DNA of 64,000 nucleotides. Origin: Carnegiea gigantea (taxonomy: Eukaryota; Streptophyta; Magnoliopsida; Caryophyllales; Cactaceae). Positions 23,201-35,800 of the stretch are shown piece after piece. The stretch lies in contig JAKOGI010000004.1 in the NCBI GenBank assembly GCA_029747015.1, forward strand, positions 1,688,501 to 1,752,500, given 5' to 3'. Position numbers and translations under genes: made by a program. Numbering within the stretch: position 1 is the first letter of the stretch; every line of letters starts with the position of its first letter. The notes beneath the pieces are model-generated. The model did no database searches. It was not told the origin of the DNA and saw only the letters and a list, made by a program, of their open reading frames with translations.

Positions 23201-24130
23201 GAAATGGTTGCTGAGCTCGATATTATTGATCAAGACGTAATCAGCATAGCAGACATGATAGATGGGGAGATTGCGACTTTAGTGCCCGAGTGGAAGCCAG
23301 GCCCAGGAATAGAAGAAGCTCCACGCTTCTCGAATATGAATGTGAACGTATGTCAAAACTGTGCTTCAAATCATACATCAATTGGTTCCTTGATCAATTT
23401 CCTATCGAATTCACCAGGAGCCTACAACTCACCATTTTTTCAGTGCCCTAATGGATGTGCTGCTTCCATGCATGGCCGGTTTGAGGAGATCACATATCAA
23501 GTTGATGGGTCCGAAAGTCACAAAGAAGAAACTTCAGATCTAGTCTATTGCCAATCTAATAGAAAGCATCATGGTGAAATCTGGGATCAGTGTGAAATTG
23601 TTGAGTTTGACTCACTTGGTTCAAGACCGAGCCATTCTGATGAAGAATGTGAAAGATTGGGTCAATCCAGTTCACCAAAAGGGGAGAAGAGTGCAGAAAG
23701 AGAACACCCAGATGAAATAAATGATTTTGAGAATGAACTTCAGTGGAAGCTCAGATGGCTTAAAGCCAAATACATGCTGGAACTGAGGGAAGTTAGGGAA
23801 ATTTCATCAAAATCTTCAACCCCGCGCTATTTTCAAGGAGATATAGCCGATGACAGGTTCTCACGATCTCTAAATCTGAGTCATTTACAAGCAGATGGCA
23901 TTCAAAGGGTCCTACTGAGGCGTGAAAGTGCTGAAAATTCAGATGTAAAGGACTTTCAAAAGATGAGCTGCCCCATTTCGACATTGCAAGGGGCTCGAAA
24001 TTGTGAGGCGATGAAAGGTTCTTATAGCACTAAGAATCTAGCAACTGCAAAGAATTGTTTAGGTGGTCCACTGCTTCCGACTAATCTTCAAAGGACAACA
24101 TCGCTTCCTGTTGATGCTGTTCTTATATGA
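20284..24130 (+). CDS. WNK (with-no-lysine) Ser/Thr protein kinase, 7 exons, 716 aa
   Basis: Coding exons: 20284-20358, 20494-20531, 20722-20949, 21149-21369, 22055-22212, 22298-22733, 23136-24130. All introns are GT-AG and the total is 2151 nt, in frame. The kinase domain spans roughly residues 25-283. The glycine loop is GKGASK with Lys36 in the loop, and the usual VAIK lysine is replaced (VAWNQ, Asn53), the defining WNK feature. The catalytic loop is HRDLKCDN (Asp152), the Mg-binding motif is DLG (Asp171, the WNK form of DFG), and GTPEFMAPE follows. Behind it lies an OSR1-C-like segment ([12 protein letters not shown], then [16 protein letters not shown]) and a coiled-coil-like [22 protein letters not shown] near the C-terminus. 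The [11 protein letters not shown] start resembles plant WNK1/2/3/9-type proteins. Plant WNKs are cytosolic or nuclear signalling kinases linked to clock, flowering and osmotic responses; the exact orthologue is not settled. It appears intact. Confidence 0.95.
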
Positions 24131-24757
24131 TGACATTGTAAGGGTGCTTATGTGATGTTTGTCCCTCATTTTGATGCCATTGTACTATTTTTATGCCGCT
24201 GGAATTCTTCATTTCACCTAAGACAGACCTCTAGGTGATGGCCGATACTTTGGAGTGGGCATTGATATTTGACACCGTATCATTCCTAGAACTTGAAAAT
24301 CTTTCAGAAAGGTAATTAAGTCCGAGTATTGGCAGATAGAGCCTTCTTGTCTTTAAAATCACTGGTGTTGAAAGGCTAGGGTCTGAGTTTGTAGCTAGCT
24401 ATTTGCGGAGGATCTGTAGTCGATTCCCTAGTGACGAATTTATAGGGAGACTCTGTAAAATTCCGAGGTGCAGCCTATTGGTTCTATTGTAATATTGCCA
24501 CTGTATATTATCATTTGCCCTGAACTAGTGCAAAGAAATATTTATTTCATCTCCTATTATCATTTAGTTATACTGTTAAAGTTTATAAAAGTCGGTACTA
24601 CGTATCTAAATTTAAAACTTGTTTACATAATTTTTTGCGTCTTCTTTACCCAAAAATAAATTAGTAAAATAACCCTCTTTTGTCTCATTTTCAACTATTA
24701 AAAAACAATGTCTTATTATTATCTTTTATTCTTTTTCTTGATCTGCCTATAAATTCA
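24131..24757 (+). other. 3' UTR of WNK and downstream spacer
   Basis: Follows the TGA of the kinase gene. A/T-rich towards the end, with AATAAA at 24654-24659 as the best poly(A) signal candidate. A 63-codon open frame here is not convincing. Confidence 0.45.
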
Positions 24758-24767
24758 GACTAAAAAT

Positions 24768-25081
24768 AGTGTTATAAATAACGTACCGTACCATCCGATA
24801 TCGGCCGAAGTATACCGTACCGGTCAGGAAACGGTACAAGTTATTGTACCGGTCAAATACCAATCAATACCACTCTGTACCGTTAAATACCGAGCGATAC
24901 CGGTATTTTCAGACCAATATCGCCCGGTACACTAAAATTTTAAATTTTTTTAACTTTTATTTTTAAAATTTTTTTGAAAATCAAAATGATATGAGCCCGG
25001 TACAACGATATATAAATTCGATATGTCTCATTTCAGTTAAAAAAAAAAAAATACGATAATCGGTACGATATTTGTAACTTT
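24768..25081. mobile_element. MULE-type MITE, 314 bp, dense in GTACCG
   Basis: The ends form an imperfect inverted repeat: left AGTGTTATAAATAACGTACCG, right (other strand) AAAGTTACAAATATCGTACCG, 16 of 21 positions identical. The 10-bp direct repeat GACTAAAAAT lies immediately outside both ends (24758-24767, 25082-25091), which fits the 9-11 bp duplication of Mutator-like elements. The left half is packed with GTACCG/CGGTAC words. No ORF. It lies about 640 bp downstream of the WNK stop codon. Confidence 0.7.
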
Positions 25082-25091
25082 GACTAAAAAT

Positions 25092-27690
25092 CAGGGAGCA
25101 GAAAAAAAAAAAAATCCAATGTTTAGGCTTGAAAGGTGGCTAGTGCAAGTATCTTATGCCTCATCCAATTGGTGGATAAGTAAGTGATCAATGAGTGCAC
25201 ATTTTAAATTATTTTGGGGTATCAAATTTAGTTGGCCAATGGCAACTTCCTGTCCTTTTCCATGCATGCACATCAATTTTATCGAACTTTGTGTCCCAAT
25301 AATGGAAAAGCCTTGTTCCCAAAAAAATTAAAAAAATTAAAAAGGGGGGTCCCAGCAAAAGGCATCTAACTTGGTGCCTGGTTGGTAACTTGCAGCATGT
25401 CTTACCCTACATGAGAAGAAGTCTTCTATACTAAGATGCAGCAGGGTCCACCTGTCGCCTTTAATTAGTATTGCCACCGTCATCATATCAATAATGTGAT
25501 GCAATTAAATATAATTATTCAACTTATGATGCCAAATAAGTTGATTTTGTTCACAATTTGCCAAAAGGAGATGGTATAATTAGCGTTAAGGAACCAACAT
25601 AATTTTAAAAGAGGATATGTAATTAATTTGTTCTGTGCGCTAATATAAAATTTTAATTTATTGATAAAAGAAATATAAAAGCTCCTTCAAACACTAATTA
25701 GCTTTGAATATTTCCTAAAATATTGCGTTGATTTCAACTAAGTTATATACTTTTTCTCCCTTTTAAATTAAGGGCAAGTATGTACTATGAATTACAATCC
25801 TAATTTATTTTTCAAGATAATAGCTATCTTTGTAGAATATGCAATTAAAGGAATTCAATGTATAGTACCTATCTTTTACTATAAAGATGAAAGATCATAT
25901 AGATAGAATTTGACTCGTTTTTCTCTAGTTTTAATTTTTAAATATTGCATCAGTCAAGATAGTATTTGCCATTCCTACGTATACTTAGTATTTTTTTATA
26001 AGAAAAGAAAGACCTTTTTCTTTGAAAAAAAGATAATTATAGCAAATTAGCAGAGAAAAACCAAGTAGGGGAATCTTGAAACTCCACATGCATCTAGAAG
26101 GTCATTCAAGAATAGTCAATTAACTTCTTTTTTTTTAAAAAAATATACACTACATGCTAGTTCATATATGTACTAAAAGTCAAATAAAATACTCCCTAAA
26201 GAAGCATAAAGATGTAAAATTCTGAATCTTCTCCCTTTTTCCCCGCATAAGGGTTTGGAGTATGGGAAGAAAAATATGATTGAGTCACATTGAAACTAAG
26301 ATAGTCCAATTGAAATAATTAAATCTATGGTAAATTAATTAATGAAAATAATTTTTTAAACAAGACAATTAAACCCAATATGTTCTACATTTGAGGTGTT
26401 TTTTTAAAATTAATATTAGTTTCACCTTTTTATAAATAAATCAAAAAAATAACAATTTTTTTAAACAAAATTAAATAGAACCCTTAAAATGAAATCCTAT
26501 TTATATTAAATAATTTTAAAGTAATATTTTTTTGAATATAATGCTTCAAATGAGACTAAAGTAGCAAATTGACATCATTGTTAATTGTTGTATGCTCTAC
26601 ACTTTTATTATTCTGCAATTAACAGCATAGCAATTTCAACAAGGAACCCAAATGTGGATGGACTACCTAATGTTCAATTGTACGATGATAGCAACCAGAT
26701 TACCATGCATAAATTTAGAGATAAAATAACTGAAATGCTTTCGTCACTTACAGTTGACTATTTTAATATATGATTCACATCGAAACTCTTGAATGCAATT
26801 TTTGATAGTATAATTTTAAAAGCATGTTAACTTATTTTCTCTATAATAGTGCATATGATCCACATCGTTACTCAAATATAATTCACGTTGTTAATTTTGT
26901 TCTCATGTTCGTAAAAAAATACAATGATTTTCACATTGATAGTATGTAAAAAAAATATATACATGTTTCTATAAATATGAGGACAAAAAAATGACAAGTT
27001 AGATATTATAAAAATATAAAATGAGATATAAAAAAATGTAAGGAGATGTAAGAAATTGTAAGAATTTTGTTAAAGATGTAAGGAGGTATAAAGATATGCA
27101 AGTTGTAGTATAAATGCTCACTATTACAAAAAAGAACAAGGTCATATTACGCATAAGATGATAGGGGTTAGGTAGGCAAAAAAAATTCAAATGCCAAAAA
27201 ATAATATTATTAGCTTTTCAGAAATGTTGTTTGAAATGTTAAACAATACTTGGAATGTTGGTCCAAATACTAAGTTACCAAATACTAAAAATTAACTGAT
27301 TAATATATTGACTTGGACAAAACACTAAATGCTACTCAAAGCTTTATTGTCGAACACAACTTTAATCTGCTTATATGAGATGTCAAAAATTTTCCGGTTA
27401 TAAATAAGAAACTTACCCATATCTAACCTCAGATTTGGCTAAAACCTTCCACACAAATTACAATTTGGGAAAGCTTAACTGCAAGTTGTTCATGTCGCAT
27501 CTTATCAATATATTATTGGAGGCAAACATAGTCTCATTAGGCTAGTTGCATTAATTTTTTTCCCCCAAACTATCACTTAATGCTCTTTTTGAGTTTATTT
27601 GTGCTATTATCTACATAAAGTGTAGTAAAAAAATATATATATATATTGTTTATCTACGGACCAATACTCATTTAAAACAAGTAGTTTAGT
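25092..27690. other. Intergenic DNA, no gene seen
   Basis: Very A/T-rich. A 62-codon frame at 26585-26773 ends with FRDKITEML, faintly like the tail of a PIF/Harbinger nuclease, but it is too short to call. At 27000-27110 there are degenerate 'gatgtaagga'-type repeats. Confidence 0.45.
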
Positions 27691-27693
27691 TAA

Positions 27694-28037
27694 GAGCAGT
27701 AATAGTGGGAGGCTTGCTCGTCTCGAGAGTTGCACCGAGCAGCTTGCGCCACGTGCAGTGGTCGAGCAAACGAGCGACTCATGAGGAGACTGCAAGCCCC
27801 GAGTGGCTCCCCTTGCTTTTTTGGTTCATTTTAATTGATTCCTTTTGTTGGATTTCAAAAAGAAAGTTGTGTTACAGAGTAGGATTATAGGTATTATTTT
27901 ATTTGATGAACCAAAGTTGTGAGCCTTATATTATGGGGAGGAAAGCTTGAGAGCCGAAAAATTGGCTCACAGAGTGATGTTGAGGAGGTAAGCTCCTACT
28001 TGTGCGCCAAAATCTTGGCTCACGAGTGTACATACTC
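27694..28037. mobile_element. Possible PIF/Harbinger-type MITE
   Basis: About 344 bp between two TAA trinucleotides (27691-27693 and 28038-28040). The ends are weakly inverted: GAGCAGTAATAGTGGGAGGC on the left and GAGTATGTACACTCGTGAGCC from the right. The left part is much more G/C-rich than its surroundings. No coding capacity. The inverted repeat is weak (about half the positions), so this is tentative. Confidence 0.35.
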
Positions 28038-28786
28038 TAAATAATGTCTTCTTTTTGAAGTTTTTCTGAAACAATTGCACACAGATGATTATTAATTCCA
28101 AAAATGAAGAACAAGGAGGGAAAAATGATGAAGCAAAATGAAGAGAAGAACGTCAAAGTTGTACAAAGTCGGTAGGTATGACAAAGTTGGATATGACAAT
28201 TCATAAGAGTTCTATGTAAATGTAACTTCATTTTACATAAAAAAAAATTTTTTTTGCAAACAAATGAATTGCAAAACCAACATAGGCACAATTCAAATCT
28301 AAAAGTTACATAAAATTTTCAAAACTTGTATCATTTCTGACAATTAATCCAGACTTACACAAACAATTTTCAAAATCATCTAATTTAAAATTTAGAGAAA
28401 AATCTAATATGATTGTGCTATTCAAAAAAAAAAAAAGATCCTCTTGATGATAATTTGAGATTGGGGTAGGGAGAATCCATTTGAAAGTGCATGAAACAAG
28501 AGATTCCATCCCACCCACCACAAATGCCACCCTACAATCGAAAGGGTTAGGAAGGCCAAATATCCTTCCATTCCATAATTAGGTCAAAAGAGATAGGATT
28601 CATCTTTCCAAACCCACCAATTCCTCATCTCACAATCAAAAGGATTATACATTGGAAATACAAATTAAATATCTCCTCCATGATTAGAGGGCTAGGGATT
28701 TTCCCCAAAAGAAAACATAATTGCTGAAAAAAGAATTTCAATAATATGTAGTTGTTTCCTAGATGAAATTGATGATAAATATTTGG

Positions 28787-29072
28787 GTCGTGTTTGGCAA
28801 ATAGTTGTTAGCAGTTTGTATTAACTGTTAGTTGTTTGAGTTAATTGTTTGTGTTAGTTATTTGAATTAGCTATTTGTTAAAAAGTTATTTGGTGAAATT
28901 AGCTAATTCTAAAAAAGTTGTGAAATAAAAAGCTATTTACAAAAAGCTCTTCCAAGAAGTTTTTTTAACAAACAGACAAATTAGCTTTTTTGACTTGATC
29001 AAACAGCTAATCTTGGTCTAAAAAGCTCTTTTTGGCCGAAAAAACTCTTCAAAAAGCTGTTCGTCAAACATG
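28787..29072 (+). mobile_element. MITE rich in 'agctgtt' words, copy 2
   Basis: Starts GTCGTGTTTGGCAAATAG and ends with the reverse-complement-like AAGCTGTTCGTCAAACATG, so the ends are inverted (TGTTTGGCAAATAG against TGTTTGACGAACAG). The interior shares ordered blocks with 19336-19672. No clear target duplication. No ORF. Confidence 0.55.
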
Positions 29073-32000
29073 CATGATGTATCTGTTGAACAAAAGGAGT
29101 TATGCAGACATCCAGAACCAAAAAGATTCATGCATATGTGTTTAAGGGAAATATCACAATATGAATACCTCATTCACAAGCTACCCTTGCAATGCATCTT
29201 ATTTTGCCATTGTTGGTTGCATGATCCATCTGTGTATCTGATGTTTCTTAATTCTTTAGATAAAACGACATAAATTAAGAATAACACCATTAATTGTGTA
29301 TTTAGTTAAATTTTATTTTGTTTTGAAACACACCTGACCAAACTTCGGCGGATGCATCTACAGTACACCTAATAAATTCTATGGCATTACCCAAGTTTAG
29401 ATCATACCACTAATATGCTGTCGATCGAGTACTAGTCATCCTAAAATAATTAATCTACTTCAAATAAATTACGTTACCTTTAAATAAATTAAGAATTCTA
29501 TGGTCAGGACTCTTTATGCTAGCTTAGCTTTGCGAGTTTCTAATGTCATCATTCAGCAAAGGTTTCATCATCATGAACGTCAGGGTGGTTTTTTCTTTTT
29601 TCAATGGGTGAATTGTTCATCATTCACACATTAGGCCCCTACAATAAGACACAGTGGGCTAAGAGGGGGGAAAATAATTTAGACACGAAAAGTCCCCCCC
29701 CCCCCCCCCCTCCCCCTTTCCGGTTATTAATTGGGTATAACCCAAGAAATTAGAAGTGTTCGTGGCAATACAAAGACAGTTACCAGGCTTGACCTTAACA
29801 CCTCAACTAGTACAAGACCCCGTCAAACAACACATTCTCATCTACAAGATCCACTACAGTCTAACATAACACAAAACTAGTTAGATTCATCAACTACAAG
29901 CTTGAATATCTATGTGAGTTGATGATCGTATTTGTCATTTGCTTTCATACTCTGAGTAATTTTCCGAAACAAATTTGTGTGACAGAATATGGGAAAGCGT
30001 GTTGAGCAAACCTCAAATTCTCCTAAAGGAATTTTGAACGTCCTATTGCTTCATACTCAGGTCACGAGGATGAACCCGTATCCTTAGAGCATCTCCGGTT
30101 AGATTTCAATTTTTGAAACTCTGGTCTATCACATCAATAGAAGTTTTAGCTTTTTGGAACTTGCATTTCATCATTTCTCCGACCAATGGAACTTGCATTC
30201 TGCCCCCAAATAAAATATTTGACATGGAGCCCATCATAGAACGTACTGAAGTATTTTTATCCTCTTAACTTTGTATTTGTATTTTGATGTCTATAATTTG
30301 CAAATGTATTTTTTATTTTCAAAAAATACAATATTTATTTTTTTCCCCAAAATATGTAGAAATAATTTTCTAATTCCCGAAAAATTGAGGTGATTTTCCC
30401 CTCTTTGCTTCCTTTCACTTCCTACAAACTCACAATTTTTTAGATAAAATGAGATGATTTTCATATTGACATGAGAGGATCAAAGTTTTAGAATTTGGAA
30501 TGAAAATCTCACAACTATCATGTGCTATTTATAAAAATATTTCACAAGCGGAAAAAAAATAAATAAATGTTGCAATATGTACGTTGGGTCGTCCAACGGA
30601 TATACTCTTCCCAAGCCCAATGCAGGAAGCCCACGGCCGCTAGCCCATGTTCTTTTCCCCTTTTTTGGTCCATTAATGAAACGTTGTGTCCGCTTCTACG
30701 CCCGAAACGTTGGGAAAAGAAAAACATGTGACAAATCGAGTTGCGAGTCCGCCACGTTTGCGACCAATTGTGTTCCACCCGATGGAACAACGCCGTGTGG
30801 AACGCGGGCCCCACACGCGGCACGCCTTCCACCTGGGTGAAGATGCTTTTATGCATAGTCCTACTCCATACTAGTAATGCAAGTGCTTCTTCCCCGCTAG
30901 GTAATATTTGAAAAAAAAACCAAAACAAAACTCTTGCATGAAATAACATCAAGAATTATTTCTCATTAAACATTCTTTAGGTTTCCCGGGCTGCATATAA
31001 TTAAACTTGAATAATGGGTTTTTATTAAGGGAATAGTACTGTACTACTGTCAGATGATTTTGAAAATTGTGCATATGGTAAACTACGTCACCCTCACCAA
31101 TGTTAAGAGAAACAACTCAGTAATCGATGGTTAGAGAAGTAGGTCAATGGTTAGATCGGTTAAATTGATTGGGCTGCAATTAACTAGTTGACCTAGTTAA
31201 TCTTTGATCTGGATTGAACCAGCATGACTTGAAATGATTTTTTTTTTTTTTCATCGCTTCTTTCTAAACAAACTAAGATAATAATATATGGTTGATTAAA
31301 AGAAGTTCATACAATGTGGTGATTAGCAATTTTTATACACCCGAATGCAATGTCAAGTCACCTACTTGCGTTTCTTCTGCTACACACCGCTATGTTGGGA
31401 TGCCCCCTGCTCCCCTCCCACATCTCTCTCTCTTTCTCTCTCTCATCTCTCTGGGACTCTCAAGCCTCAACTCTCCAGTCGTGTTGGTCGAATTCTAGAC
31501 GCCAAATCTGACATTGCTTTGTAAGCTGTCTATTGCTTCATCAGTTTTTTTTCCCCGGTAATCTTCTTACCCAAAAACTGATCCAACGGCGACTCGAACG
31601 AATCAAACTGTTCCCGGGTTGACCGATTTATATCGAGTTTCCTCGGTTCAAGAGTCAGAACGATTTCTTGGAGTTTCCGAACCAATGCAGCAAACGGGTC
31701 ATGATCGGACCGGTCAAACTGACCGGTCCAGTTCTCGTAGCACCAACCCTCACCCGAGTTTTCCCAAGTTCAAATCAAACCTTGGAGCTTGGAAGCATGG
31801 GAGCATGGCACACGAAACTTACCAAAATTTTGCAAGTCATAACCCATTACCTTTTTAGGTCTTTGGACCTCTATTTATCAAAATCAAACAACTGTTGGCC
31901 TATAAAATAGTAGAGCTCTCTCTTCATTCGCAAAATTTGAATATGAGAACTTACTTAAGAGAAACAAATATCATACTTAATCCAACATGTGTTGATAATC

Positions 32001-32640
32001 ATAATCCATTATCTAAGAACACCTGCAATGCAAAGCTCTCAAGTCAAAAATTTAGCTCACGGTTCAAAAAACAACATGCGTTAATGATCTATTTTACTCA
32101 CCCCATGGTCCAGCTTACAGCATCACACATTTTCTCTTTTTTTTTTTTTTGTTGCCAACTAAGCAATAATAAGTCTAAAACCCAATAATATATTAATAGT
32201 GAGATCCATAAAATATTATTTTATTTAATAATCCAAGCTGGTAATTCATAAGATGTAGAGAAGAGAAAAAAAGTTGACTTGTGAAATGATATAGAGATTG
32301 GAGGAGCCATTTGTAATTCAAAATTATGGAACACCATTGCATATGCTCTACAGGAAGAACTCATTGATACACTGAAGTAACTACAACGCAAGTATACACC
32401 TTCGAATTGTTGAGTATTGAGTGCAAGAGGGATTCTATATGACACGCTTATTCTAAGAGCAACTGCCAATATAACAGTCTTATTGCTAAGCTCTGAATTT
32501 CAACATTGTCAAATTTGTCAACTGTACACAGGCGTCTCAGCCAACAAAATCTCGAGACATTAGTGTAAAATTCTGTATTCAAACCGCACCAGCCTAGGCC
32601 TCCCATCCCCCCCCCCCCCCAAAAAAAACCAAAAAATAAA
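29073..32640. other. Intergenic DNA between MITE and FLAP1
   Basis: No supportable gene. Contents worth noting: a C-run of about 17 at 29694-29710; a G/C-rich patch at 30590-30840 standing out from A/T-rich neighbours; a CT-rich patch at 31415-31455; and 31590-31730 with several GACCGGTC/CCGGTT words typical of degraded transposon ends. ORFs across the G/C-rich patch exist on both strands (up to 136 codons) but match nothing I recognise. Confidence 0.45.
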
Positions 32641-32836
32641 AAGAATTGAAGAGAGAGGTTTTATAAGCAATAAACCCAAGGAAAAAGGGCACATGAAGAA
32701 GAACAGGCTCTCTTTCAGTGGCAGCTCAAATTGAAGACAAATATCTCCACAAAAACATCCATTTTTTTTTGGCTTTACAGTAACAACTATAACAGGTATA
32801 TACTGGTAAATGAGAAGGGTAATGTGTATCAGTCCC
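32641..32836 (-). other. Probable 3' UTR of FLAP1
   Basis: Follows the stop codon on the - strand. No ORF continues. A T-run and a C14 run lie just beyond it (32608-32621). A poly(A) signal could not be fixed. Confidence 0.35.
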
Positions 32837-35800
32837 TCAGAGAGGCTTCAACAGGGGGTAATCTTCAAGCAGTTCTCTCTCTGTCAATGTATCATTTTCA
32901 TTCTGAGGGGTCCAAAGCACCTCAACTGCCTGCACAGGACATGAGGCTGTTTTTTAGGAGCATAAGCAAGAAAATCCATCTTCAAATTTATTTGAATTCA
33001 CTTTGAGCAAGTTTCTGTTCGCATTCAAAATTAAAAGAAACTGACGGGATTTTGAGAAGAATTGCTCATTACCATAATTTTACTTGAAGGGATAGCAGCA
33101 AGCTTCTGCAAGGCTTCTTTTAAGTCCCGACTGTTATTGATTGCAGGAAGTTTATGCACTCCTTCAGCAGCCACCAATATGGTTATCTGAACAAATGTTC
33201 ACACCGTCATTTCAGAAAGTCCAGCACAAAAACATGTAACATAAGTGAATTGATTAAATCTACCAAACCTGCCACCATAACTAATTGCAAACTTGCATGA
33301 CCCTAAATGGATCTGTTCTAGACGACCTAGACTGAAAAAAAGGTTCACATGAATGGAAGTGACCTAATCCAAACAAGGCAAATATGCCCACCTAAGATTG
33401 ATTGCAGTTTTCTTTTTTTGGGGGGGGGGTTCTACTGGAGAAGTGCAAACCAGATCCGAACATAAATCCCAACTGAAAAGTTACATGACCCAAACCTGAA
33501 TAACCAATCTGAAAGGACATGATACAAATCCAACTCATTATCCTGGGCTGGCATAACTTCACTTTTTCATCATGAAAACCCAAGAAGCACACATTTAGAA
33601 GCAAGCAATTGGCTGCAATTCATGAATACTTTGGAGAATCACCTTTAACAAACAGGACTGATGTGGAAATAGTAAGAACAGCTTAACATCATCTCCTCAT
33701 CCATAACCTACACACTCTTGACCATATAGTAACCGAACCCACGAAAGGAGATTGCAAAGCAAAGCAGAGACTAGGGAAGGAAGAAAGGGCAAGCCGGCAT
33801 CAATAGAGCTAGGCCTCAAAGGATTAGGAAGGCCCACTTCCATGGAGGTCGTCAAAGGAGGGGCCTTGCTAGTAATGGGTTCAACCCTGACGATCCAAAT
33901 GCAAGGTGAACACTCCATCTATCAATGAAATGTTTGCCCAAACAGTTCTGCAACTTGAGACCTTTAAGCCTAATGTCCCAACCCAAAAAGGACAAAAACA
34001 TAACAATGTGGATCCCGCCTGCCCCAGATCCACAGAGATCTAAATGCAGATAGCCCTACTCCTGCAAGCAAGAGGCCAACTCCTAGAGACCCAAAAATAA
34101 GTTTTCTATAAAATGGTTTTTTCCATATTAAAGCCTTTTGTAGAAAAAAATCAAAAACGGACAATGCATCAACGTTCCAAGTCCGCACCAAAATAAACAC
34201 AACTAAAAAAAAAAAAAAAAAAAAAACAGACAAGAGTCTAAAGTCTAAACATAAGCCAGAGCAATGGCCTCCCCCCCCACCCCCTCCCCCCAAAAAAAAA
34301 GAAAAAAGAAAGGAGCAATAAAAGTACCCATTAGAGTGAAAAATACAAATTGCTTCAGGATGTAGTACATTATGCAAACAGCTCTTAACGAAGTTACAGA
34401 AAGACAAAAGAAGGCAAACCATCAATATAAATTGGAGAGATCATTGTTCAGGGGACCCGGGGCCGGGGGGGGGGATAGCAGCCGTTTTCTTCTTACCACT
34501 ATGTACTCATTGCTAAATCCAGTGGATCTCATGCTTTTTGTGCTCTGTCTCTTTATGTTGTTCACATTGACCAGTGTTTCTTCATTAAATTTCCCTCGTT
34601 CCTCAATAGATAGTTGATTGAACCTCTTCTCTCCATCCTCAATGCTCCTCTTAACATCAACCTGATGAAAATAGTCAAAATGGCAAATGAACTATGTTCT
34701 TGAAGTATATAACAAGATTCAAGGCACAAGCAGAAGTACAGAACAGTGAATCATGACACATCTGAATACGAAAGGTGCGCTACTTTACAATAAAGAGAAC
34801 AAAAGGGGGAAAAAAGAGAAGAGACTGTACATCATCTCAAGATTCTCAACATAGTTACAAATAACAAGTTAGGAAAATCAAACCGCAATGTTCAAGCAAT
34901 GATTCAAATTTTTTTTCTTTTTTCCTTTTTTGACGACTTACATAGAGTCTGGAATGAACGCATGAATAGTGTTTACTGTTTACTATAGAAAGAACCTATG
35001 GAAAATGAATACTCATGCTGCAGCATGCCTGACAAGCAGGACAGTGTTAAGCAATGCACCACAGCAATTTTTGGGCATGAACCTGGCAGCTAAATTATCT
35101 CCTATACTACATGCCCATGGAGGACTGAACTAAGAATAAAGAGAATAATCAGCAACATGATCCAATGTCTGACAAATGATTTCTTTCTTTCATCACAGCA
35201 CAGAAAAACAAGCAGAAAATGTTACAAGGAGGTAATCCTTGTCAAAGATTATACAGGAGAGTCTTCACATTCATCACCTGCAGCTATGTCTGAGAGCAAC
35301 CTCTAGTGATCAAAGGGCTACTGATGTCTTCCCTAAACCCATTCTTAATATGGCATAATGACTTCTTATCACTCAGCAATCACTAAAGCATACTTCATTT
35401 CTCTCTCTTGCTTCCTTCACATTTGTGTTTTATAGTTGCTTGGGGGAAAAATTATATGTGATAATTCAGATAGCTATTCAAGATATAGCCATGTGTGAGC
35501 TCTAAGTCCTCATGTTATTCTCAAAAACATTCAGCATGCCACCATCTGTTAACATTAACTTCATTCAACAGTGGCCCAAGATGCCGAATCAGATCTCAGT
35601 TTTGGGGTCAACTGCAAGTTCATAAATATAACAAAATTACTTGCATTTCCCAAAAGGAACAGAAAGGCACATAGATCAATGTCTCCCTTGATTTGGTTTA
35701 TTTCTCCACTTCCTGATTTTGTTGCACTAAACGAGAGGGAAATTCATAAGCCTCAATTTGGTTTTTAATTTGCAGTCAGATCAGAACATAGGAATAATCC

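Noticed and set aside
26585..26773. 62-codon frame with FRDKITEML resembling a PIF/Harbinger tail
   Set aside because: Too short, without the DDE motifs or other fragments nearby.
30542..30952. 136-codon minus-strand ORF
   Set aside because: It spans a G/C-rich patch with an equally open opposite strand, shows no domain or splice pattern I recognise, and has low-complexity Phe-rich ends.
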